Shown here: positions 55,199-61,288 of the stretch, in pieces
Position numbering within the stretch: the first letter of the stretch is position 1
How the letters are laid out: each line of letters begins with the position of its first letter
Origin: Streptomyces sp. NBC_00459
Lineage (GTDB): Bacteria; Actinomycetota; Actinomycetes; Streptomycetales; Streptomycetaceae
Direction of reading: 5' to 3'
Assembly (NCBI RefSeq): GCF_036013955.1
Contig: NZ_CP107903.1
Span: forward strand, 1,612,001-1,676,000
DNA length: 64,000 bases
The notes under the pieces: model-generated
What the model was told of the DNA's origin: nothing
The model's database searches: none
Seen by the model: the letters and a program-made list of their open reading frames with translations, nothing else
Made by a program: the position numbers and the translations under genes

Positions 55199-56152
55199 CT
55201 ACTTCGTGTTTTCGTGGGCCAACTCGGGTGGTACCGAACCCATTCGGGCACATGCGTCGACCACGGCCAGCTGTACGTCGTCCAGTGGGCGGTCCGCCGC
55301 CGTCGCCTTGACGATCGCCAGGGCGGCCGTCTGCACGGTGAGGGCGCGGGCGGCGGTGTCCAGGGCGGGCCAGGGGTCGCCGTCGGCGGGTACGGCCGGG
55401 CCGCCCGCGGTGCGGTAGGCGGCCAGGAAGCGGGTCCACTCGTCGGGCGGGAGCAGTCCGCAGGCGTACCAGGCGGCCGGGCGGGCCAGGTCCCAGGTGG
55501 GGGCGCCCACACCGAGGTCGTCCACGTCGATGAGGAGCCAGGGGCCGTCCGGGGTGGGGTGGCGTACGAGTTGGCCGAGGTGGAGGTCGCCGTGGCAGAG
55601 GCTCGGGCGGGACGGTCGGCCGGGGAGGTCGGGCATGGGGGCCTCGGCCCTGGCCCAGGCCGGGAGGGCTGCCCAGGCGCGCAGGACGGGCTCGGTGGCC
55701 GGCTGCGGGGTGGTGGCCCGCAGGCGCGCGATGGCACGGGCCGCCTTGGCCGGGCCGCGCATGGGCGGCAGGCCGGGCGGGGCGGGAGTCCGGTGGAGAC
55801 GGGCGAGGAGGGTGGCGGCCTCTTCCCAGGGGGCCGCGTCCGGGTCCTCCGGGTCGACGGGATCGCCGTAGGGCCAGAACGTCACGAGTCTGCCGTGCAG
55901 GTCGACGGGCGTCGGGCTGAGCGGGGGCAGGAGTACGCCGGGGAGGCGGGCGGCCACGGCCAGGCGGGCGGTGAGTTCGGTGGGGACGGTGTCCGGGGCG
56001 TGTGCCTTTGCGACGGTGTCCGCGTGGCGGACGACGGTGCCGTCGGGGCGGTCGGTGAGGGTGGCTGCGCCGCAGGGGCAGGGTTGGGTGCGGGCGTGGG
56101 CCTTGGCCTTGGCTCGGGTGGTGAGGTCGGAGAGCAAGGGGGTGGCGGTCAC
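55199..56152 (-). CDS. Aminoglycoside phosphotransferase-fold kinase-like protein
   Basis: A 317-residue APH/choline kinase-fold protein with the catalytic loop CHGDLHLGQLV (Asp present, the metal-binding Asn position is Gln) and the DFG-like LIDVDDLGVGAPTWDLA. The N-terminal lobe has a GAATL stretch and VAKAHAP. The substrate is unknown; resistance is not implied. GTG at 56152 follows AGGGAG. It is one of several such proteins per streptomycete genome. Confidence 0.85.
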   Translation of the reverse strand: MTATPLLSDLTTRAKAKAHARTQPCPCGAATLTDRPDGTVVRHADTVAKAHAPDTVPTELTARLAVAARLPGVLLPPLSPTPVDLHGRLVTFWPYGDPVDPEDPDAAPWEEAATLLARLHRTPAPPGLPPMRGPAKAARAIARLRATTPQPATEPVLRAWAALPAWARAEAPMPDLPGRPSRPSLCHGDLHLGQLVRHPTPDGPWLLIDVDDLGVGAPTWDLARPAAWYACGLLPPDEWTRFLAAYRTAGGPAVPADGDPWPALDTAARALTVQTAALAIVKATAADRPLDDVQLAVVDACARMGSVPPELAHENTK

Positions 56153-56209
56153 GGGGCTCCCTGAAGCGTGGGTGGGTCTGGTCGCGAGGGTACGGGGACT
56201 GTTGCGGTG

Positions 56210-56340
56210 GGGTGTTTCGCCCCCGCCGCCCCTACCCGCCCCATCCCCAGGGGCTCCGCCCCATCGACCCCGCCAGGGGCTGCGCCCCTGGACCCCCTTC
56301 GGCCTGAACGGCCTCGTCCTCAGACGCCGGACGGGCTGAA
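56210..56340. repeat. Streptomyces dispersed palindrome, copy D
   Basis: C-rich module (TTCGCCCCCGCCGCCCCTAC, matching the reverse complement at copy A), CCAGGGGCTGCGCCCCTGG hairpin, CGGCCTGAACGGCCTCGTCC, and CTCAGACGCCGGACGGGCTG (one base different from other copies). Occupies most of the gap upstream of the phosphotransferase-like gene. Confidence 0.85.
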
Positions 56341-56357
56341 AACCAACAGGCAAAAGC

Positions 56358-56391
56358 AATGCCCGCGCAGCTCCCCAGCTGCGCGGGCATT
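56358..56391. terminator. Bidirectional intrinsic terminator
   Basis: AATGCCCGCGCAGCT and AGCTGCGCGGGCATT around CCCC: 15-bp stem with A-run on the left (CAAAAGC) and T-run on the right. Its T-run on the minus strand ends the small membrane gene at 56480-56689. Confidence 0.93.
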
Positions 56392-56479
56392 TTTTGCCGT
56401 CCGCCGCACCCCCGTCCCCACGGGGTTTCATGGGTGGATGTCCCCGCCCGGACCGCTCTTCCGGGCCTGGGGTCGCCGC

Positions 56480-56689
56480 TCAGCGCCCCAGCATCACTCC
56501 CACGGACGACGCTTGTGTGACCACTGCTTCCCAGCCGCCGAAGACGACCACGAGCAGGGCTGCCAGGGGGAGGACCATCGCTGTCGCCACCAGTGGGTGG
56601 CGCTGGCCCTGTCGGCGCGGGCGGAACGCGGCGATGTACGCCTTGCGTCCCTGTGTGCGGAGCGCCGTCCGCGATGCCGTGTGGGCCAT
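56480..56689 (-). CDS. Small membrane protein, 69 aa
   Basis: Starts MAHTASRTALRTQGRKAYIA, a basic head of about 30 residues, followed by one helix (VATAMVLPLAALLVVVFGGW) and a short tail. ATG at 56689 follows GGAGAGGG at good spacing. Unknown function. Behind it is a strong terminator. Confidence 0.72.
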   Translation of the reverse strand: MAHTASRTALRTQGRKAYIAAFRPRRQGQRHPLVATAMVLPLAALLVVVFGGWEAVVTQASSVGVMLGR

Positions 56690-56928
56690 GGTCCCTCTCC
56701 TGACCGTTCTCTTGTTGGTTGGCAGCGGCGGGTGTCTGACCTCGGGGGACGAGTGCTGCACCCGCCGCTTGACCTCAAATCTAGGCTGCCGACAGGTATC
56801 GGTCGTCATGCCCTCGTACCGATTGCCGGGCCTCCCGGAGGATGACCTGTGACCTGCGGAGTACTCCCCTGGGTGGAGACGGAGTCCTAGGTCTCAGGGT
56901 CATCCCGGATGGGGTGCCCGGTGTGTCC

Positions 56929-57162
56929 CTACTGTTCCGAGCTGTCCTCCCGCGGCACCGGCTGCTCGACCAGCGCCAGGACACGGTTCGCCATGAAACG
57001 GGCAGTGCGGACGACCGAGCCGTTCCTCGTGACTTCGCTCACTTCCACGACACCTCGGCGTACCGCCGTCTCCACCCTGCGACCCGCTCTGCTGGCCACC
57101 ACCTCATATGTGCGTGTCGTGTCCCCGGCATCCACCACTATCTCCACGCGGTCACCCTTCAC
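56929..57162 (-). CDS. Small conserved protein, 77 aa, unknown function
   Basis: MKGDRVEIVVDAGDTTRTYE and the remainder show strand-rich, protein-like composition with balanced charge (VVEVSEVTRNGSVVRTARFM). GTG at 57162 follows AAGGGGGA. A start further upstream is possible and would add a basic stretch. No family recognised. Divergent from the Ser/Thr kinase gene. Confidence 0.65.
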   Translation of the reverse strand: MKGDRVEIVVDAGDTTRTYEVVASRAGRRVETAVRRGVVEVSEVTRNGSVVRTARFMANRVLALVEQPVPREDSSEQ

Positions 57163-57358
57163 GGGTCCAATCCCCCTTCTGCGACGGGTGGTTGGGATCA
57201 CACGCGCCGTCAAGCCGCCCTGTTCGCGCGCTCCCTGACCACCTTTCAAGTCTCCCACCCGGCACTGACAATCCATCGGGACGAGAGGGCGCGGCCTCTG
57301 CGCGCACCCGGCCGCGGAAACGTAAGCTGTCGCTCGTCAAACGGACCGGGCAGCGGGG

Positions 57359-58819
57359 ATGAACATGGCGATGATGCGCCTGAGGCGCGAGGACCCGCGT
57401 GTCGTCGGCTCGTTCAGGCTTCACAGACGGCTCGGCGCGGGCGGGATGGGCGTTGTCTACCTGGGCTCCGACAAGCGGGGCCAGCGGGTCGCGCTGAAGG
57501 TGATCCGGCCCGATCTGGCGGAGGATCAGGAGTTCCGTTCCCGGTTCGCGCGCGAGGTCTCGGCTGCCCGGCGGATCAGGGGCGGGTGCACGGCGCGACT
57601 CGTCGCCGCGGATCTGGACGCGGACCGGCCGTGGTTCGCCACGCAGTACGTGCCCGGGCCCTCCCTGCACGACAAGGTGGCCGACGAGGGGTCGCTCAGC
57701 GCGGCCGACGTCGCCTCCATCGGCGCCGCCCTCGCCGAGGGGCTGGTCGCGGTGCACGAGGCCGGTGTCGTGCACCGGGATCTGAAGCCGTCCAACATCC
57801 TGCTGTCCCCGAAGGGGCCGCGGATCATCGACTTCGGCATCGCCTGGGCGACCGGGGCCTCGACGCTCACCCACGTCGGTACGGCGGTCGGCTCGCCCGG
57901 CTTCCTCGCGCCCGAGCAGGTGCGCGGCGCGGCGGTCACGCCGGCCACCGACGTGTTCTCGCTCGGCGCGACTCTCGCGTACGCCTCGATGGCCGACTCG
58001 CCCTTCGGGCACGGCAGTTCCGAGGTGATGCTGTACCGGGTGGTCCACGAGGAGGCCCATCTGCAGGGTGTGCCGGACGCGTTGGCACCCCTCGTACGGG
58101 CGTGTCTGGCGAAGGATCCGGAGGAGCGGCCCAGCACGCTCCAACTGTCGTTGCGGCTCAAGGAGATCGCGGCGCGCGAGGCGCAGGGGATGGCGGACGC
58201 ACGGCCCCCCGGGCCGCGTGCCGCCGAGGCGGAGCGGCCGACGGGGCGGCTCACCGAGAGCTATCCGGACCAGCGGCCCCCCTATCACTCGCAGACGCAG
58301 CCCCACTCGCAGTCCCCTTCCCCGTCACAGTCACAACGGCGTCCTCAGGGGCCGGCCTCGGGGGCGTCCGGGTCGCGCGGCGGTGTGCCGTCGCGGGGTG
58401 GCGGCGGTGTTTCGCGGGGGGACAGTCCGTCGCGGGGTGGCGGGGTCTCGCGCAGTGGTACCGCGTCGTCGCGTTCCGGGGCGCGGCCGGTTCCCGGCTC
58501 ACGGAACACGAACCGTCCCGGTCCGCGCAGCGGTACGGGACGTCCGGCGCCGCGTGGCACGGGGACCGGGCGGCGGCCGGCCAATCCGCGGCTGCTGCGG
58601 CAGCGGTTGTTCGTGTTCGTCGTGGTGACGCTGCTGGTGGCCCTGGGGATCGCGGCTGCTCAGGGGTGCCAGGGGCCCAGCCGTGGGCTCGGGGACGACA
58701 GCGGCGGAGGCGTGCGGGAGCAGCGGCAGGAGCAGGTGCGGCCGGACGACAAGCCGGCGGGCGACGCGCCGCCGGCGCTCGGGCGCCCTCAGTCGGGTTC
58801 GGATTCGAACGCCGACTGA
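57359..58819 (+). CDS. Membrane Ser/Thr protein kinase without PASTA domains
   Basis: A 486-residue Hanks-type kinase: glycine loop GAGGMGVVY, lysine in VALKVI, catalytic HRDLKPSN, IDFGIA and APEQVRG within about residues 18-280. Then a 130-residue Pro/Ser/Gly/Arg-rich linker, one membrane helix (LFVFVVVTLLVALGIAAAQG near 413-433) and a 50-residue external acidic tail. No sensor domain is recognisable. ATG at 57359 or the in-frame ATG two codons later. Confidence 0.93.
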   Translation: MNMAMMRLRREDPRVVGSFRLHRRLGAGGMGVVYLGSDKRGQRVALKVIRPDLAEDQEFRSRFAREVSAARRIRGGCTARLVAADLDADRPWFATQYVPGPSLHDKVADEGSLSAADVASIGAALAEGLVAVHEAGVVHRDLKPSNILLSPKGPRIIDFGIAWATGASTLTHVGTAVGSPGFLAPEQVRGAAVTPATDVFSLGATLAYASMADSPFGHGSSEVMLYRVVHEEAHLQGVPDALAPLVRACLAKDPEERPSTLQLSLRLKEIAAREAQGMADARPPGPRAAEAERPTGRLTESYPDQRPPYHSQTQPHSQSPSPSQSQRRPQGPASGASGSRGGVPSRGGGGVSRGDSPSRGGGVSRSGTASSRSGARPVPGSRNTNRPGPRSGTGRPAPRGTGTGRRPANPRLLRQRLFVFVVVTLLVALGIAAAQGCQGPSRGLGDDSGGGVREQRQEQVRPDDKPAGDAPPALGRPQSGSDSNAD

Positions 58820-58915
58820 GGGTTCCGCCGGATGTGCGGTTCGTTCGCCGCGGGTCGGTGACGGTTGGTCACGCTCACGCGGCCGGAGCCGTAGATCCGT
58901 ACAGTCGCACGCCCC

Positions 58916-59734
58916 TCAAGGGTGCGGACGGCCCGTCGCCACCGCGTAGAAGGCCACCGCTGCCGCCGCGCCCACGTTGAGGGAGTCGACGCCGTGGGCC
59001 ATCGGGATGCGGACCCATTCGTCGGCTGCCACCAGGGCCTGGGTGGAGAGTCCGTCGCCCTCAGCGCCGAGCATCAGGGCGACGCGGTGCATCTTGTGCG
59101 GGGCCGTCTCGTCGAGGGTCTTGGCCTTCTCGTCAGGGGTGAGGGCCAGGAGCGTGAAGCCCGCCTCGCGGACCGAGTCCAGGCTCTTGGGCCAGGTGTC
59201 CAGACGGGCGTACGGGACGGAGAAGACCGCGCCCATCGAGACCTTGACGCTGCGTCGGTACAGGGGGTCGGCGCAGTCCGGGGAGAGCAGGACCGCGTCC
59301 ATGCCGAGGGCGGCGGCGCTGCGGAAGATCGCGCCGATGTTGGTGTGGTCGTTGACCGACTCCATGACCACCACCCGGCGTGCGGTCTGCAGGAGTTCGT
59401 CGGCCGTCGGGAGCGGTTTGCGCTGCATGGAGGCGAGGGCGCCGCGGTGCACGTGGTAGCCGGTGACGCGTTCGGCGAGCTCCGGGCTGACCGCGTAGAC
59501 CGGGGCCGGGAGTTCGTCGATGACGTCGCGCATGACGTCGACCCACTTCGCGGACAGGAGCATCGAGCGCATCTCGTAACCGGCGTCCTTGGCCCGTCTG
59601 ATGACCTTCTCGCCCTCGGCGATGAAAAGGCCCTCGGCGGGCTCGCGTTTGCGGCGCAGTTCGACGTCGGTCAGGCCCGTGTAGTCCTTCAGGCGCGGGT
59701 CGTCGGGGTCCTCGACGGTGATGAGATCGGCCAC
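58916..59734 (-). CDS. TrmH-family (SPOUT) RNA 2'-O-methyltransferase
   Basis: A 272-residue SPOUT enzyme with motif 1 NDHTNIGAIFRSAAALGMDA, motif 2 MLGAEGDGLS and motif 3 IPMAHGVDSLNVGAAAAVAF, and an N-terminal L30e-like substrate-binding part (PAEGLFIAEGEKVIRRAKDA). The RNA target is unknown; thiostrepton-resistance methylases belong to this fold, but so do housekeeping rRNA enzymes. GTG at 59734 is chosen on the family N-terminus. Confidence 0.9.
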   Translation of the reverse strand: MADLITVEDPDDPRLKDYTGLTDVELRRKREPAEGLFIAEGEKVIRRAKDAGYEMRSMLLSAKWVDVMRDVIDELPAPVYAVSPELAERVTGYHVHRGALASMQRKPLPTADELLQTARRVVVMESVNDHTNIGAIFRSAAALGMDAVLLSPDCADPLYRRSVKVSMGAVFSVPYARLDTWPKSLDSVREAGFTLLALTPDEKAKTLDETAPHKMHRVALMLGAEGDGLSTQALVAADEWVRIPMAHGVDSLNVGAAAAVAFYAVATGRPHP

Positions 59735-59799
59735 AGGGGTGATACTGCCTTGTCCTGGGTGCGGTGCCAACGGCTGGGAACGGATTGTGTTACCGGGGG

Positions 59800-61032
59800 T
59801 TACACCGATGTCTCCGGGCCGACGTTCACCACGGCGCCGATCACGATCACCGCGGGGGGCTTCACGTCCTGCGTACGGACCGTCTCGGCGACCGTCGCGA
59901 GGGTCGCGTCGACGCGGCGCTGGGCCGCTGTCGTGCCCTCCTGGACCAGGGCCACCGGAGTGTCGGGGGACTTGCCGTGTGCGACCAGGGTCTCCGCGAT
60001 CCGGCCGATCTTGTCGACGCCCATGAGGACGACCAGAGTGCCGGTCAGCTTCGCGAGGGACGGCCAGTCCACGAGGGAGCGTTCGTCGTCGGGGGCGACA
60101 TGGCCGCTGACCACCGTGAACTCATGGGCGACCCCGCGGTGCGTGACCGGGATACCGGCGGCGCCCGGCACCGAGATCGAGCTGGAGATGCCCGGGACGA
60201 CCGTGCAGGCGATGCCCGCCTCGGCCAGCGCCTGGACCTCCTCCATGCCCCGGCCGTAGACGTAGGGGTCGCCGCCCTTCAGCCGTACGACCCGCTTGCC
60301 CAGCTTCGCGTGTTCGATCAGCGCGTTGTTGATGGCCTCCTGGGCCATGAACCGTCCGTACGGGATCTTCGCCGCGTCGATCACCTCGACGTGCGGGGGC
60401 AGTTCGGCGAGGAGGTCGCGGGGACCGAGGCGGTCCGCGATGACGACGTCGGCCTCTGCCAGCAGACGGCGGCCCCTGACCGTGATCAGGTCCGGGTCGC
60501 CGGGGCCGCCGCCGACGAGGGCGACTCCGGGGGCGCGGGTGCGGTGGTGGGGTGCGACGAGTGTGCCGTCGCGCAGGCCCTCGACGACCGCGTCGCGGAT
60601 GGCGGCGGTGTGGCGGGGGTCTCGGCCCTTGGCGTCCGTGGTGAGGACGGCGACCGTGACGCCCTCGCTGTGGCCGGTGGCCGGCGTCCAGGCCGTCGCC
60701 GCGTCGGCGTCGTCGGAGCGGACGCACCAGACGCGGTGACGCTCGGCCTCGGCGGAGGCGCGGGCGTTGGCCTGCGTGTCGCTGGTCGCGATCAGGGCGT
60801 ACCAGGCGTCCGCCAGGTCGCCGTCCGCGTAGGGGCGGCGCTCCCAGGTGAGTTCGCCCGCGTCCGCCATCGCCTCCACGGAGGGAGTTGCCTCCGGCGA
60901 TACGAGGAGGATGTCCGCGCCCGCCGCGATGAGGGCGGGGAGGCGGCGCTGAGCCACCTGGCCTGCGCCCAGGACCACGACTCGGCGGCCGGTGAGGCGG
61001 AGGCCTACGGGGTAGGCGGGATGTTCGGCCAT
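59800..61032 (-). CDS. CysG-like siroheme/precorrin-2 synthase (dehydrogenase plus SUMT)
   Basis: A 410-residue fusion. Residues about 1-150 are the NAD-binding precorrin-2 dehydrogenase (RRVVVLGAGQVAQRRLPALI); about 160-410 are uroporphyrinogen III methyltransferase (VALVGGGPGDPDLITVRG; VRLKGGDPYVYGRGMEEVQA; GTLVVLMGVDK). It makes precorrin-2 for both siroheme and cobalamin. The ferrochelatase helical part seems reduced. It is on the same strand 256 bases downstream of the bluB-cobT fusion. Confidence 0.92.
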   Translation of the reverse strand: MAEHPAYPVGLRLTGRRVVVLGAGQVAQRRLPALIAAGADILLVSPEATPSVEAMADAGELTWERRPYADGDLADAWYALIATSDTQANARASAEAERHRVWCVRSDDADAATAWTPATGHSEGVTVAVLTTDAKGRDPRHTAAIRDAVVEGLRDGTLVAPHHRTRAPGVALVGGGPGDPDLITVRGRRLLAEADVVIADRLGPRDLLAELPPHVEVIDAAKIPYGRFMAQEAINNALIEHAKLGKRVVRLKGGDPYVYGRGMEEVQALAEAGIACTVVPGISSSISVPGAAGIPVTHRGVAHEFTVVSGHVAPDDERSLVDWPSLAKLTGTLVVLMGVDKIGRIAETLVAHGKSPDTPVALVQEGTTAAQRRVDATLATVAETVRTQDVKPPAVIVIGAVVNVGPETSV

Positions 61033-61109
61033 GGGGGTGCGGCTCCCTCGTGCGGGTCGTTCCGATCGGGGGCCTGTGGGTCGCCCTGTGGGTCTGGCGT
61101 GGGCCCTGA

Positions 61110-61270
61110 CGTGCGCATTTTACGGTGCGGGTGGGGTGGGGGCCGGGCGCGGGGGTTCCTCTCCCCCAAGCCCACCCCTTCCCGGAACTGGGGGCTCTGC
61201 CCTCGGACCCCCGTGCGTGCGGGTCCGTTCGCGGCTGTGCCCACCCGTTCCGCCCCAGCAGAACGACTGT
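61110..61270. repeat. Dispersed repeat modules between bluB-cobT and cysG
   Basis: Contains GGGGGCTCTGCCCTCGGACCCCC and CCCACCCGTTCCGCC-type modules common in streptomycete intergenes. The 256-base gap holds no gene. A role in ending the cobT transcript is possible. Confidence 0.6.
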
Positions 61271-61288
61271 CCACAGCCGCCGCAGCCC

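Noticed and set aside
55199..56152. Aminoglycoside resistance gene
   Set aside because: Only the fold is shared; the catalytic-loop Asn position is Gln and no resistance subfamily signature is visible.
58916..59734. Thiostrepton-resistance methyltransferase
   Set aside because: SPOUT motifs alone do not show this. There is no thiopeptide gene nearby and housekeeping TrmH-like enzymes look the same at this level.
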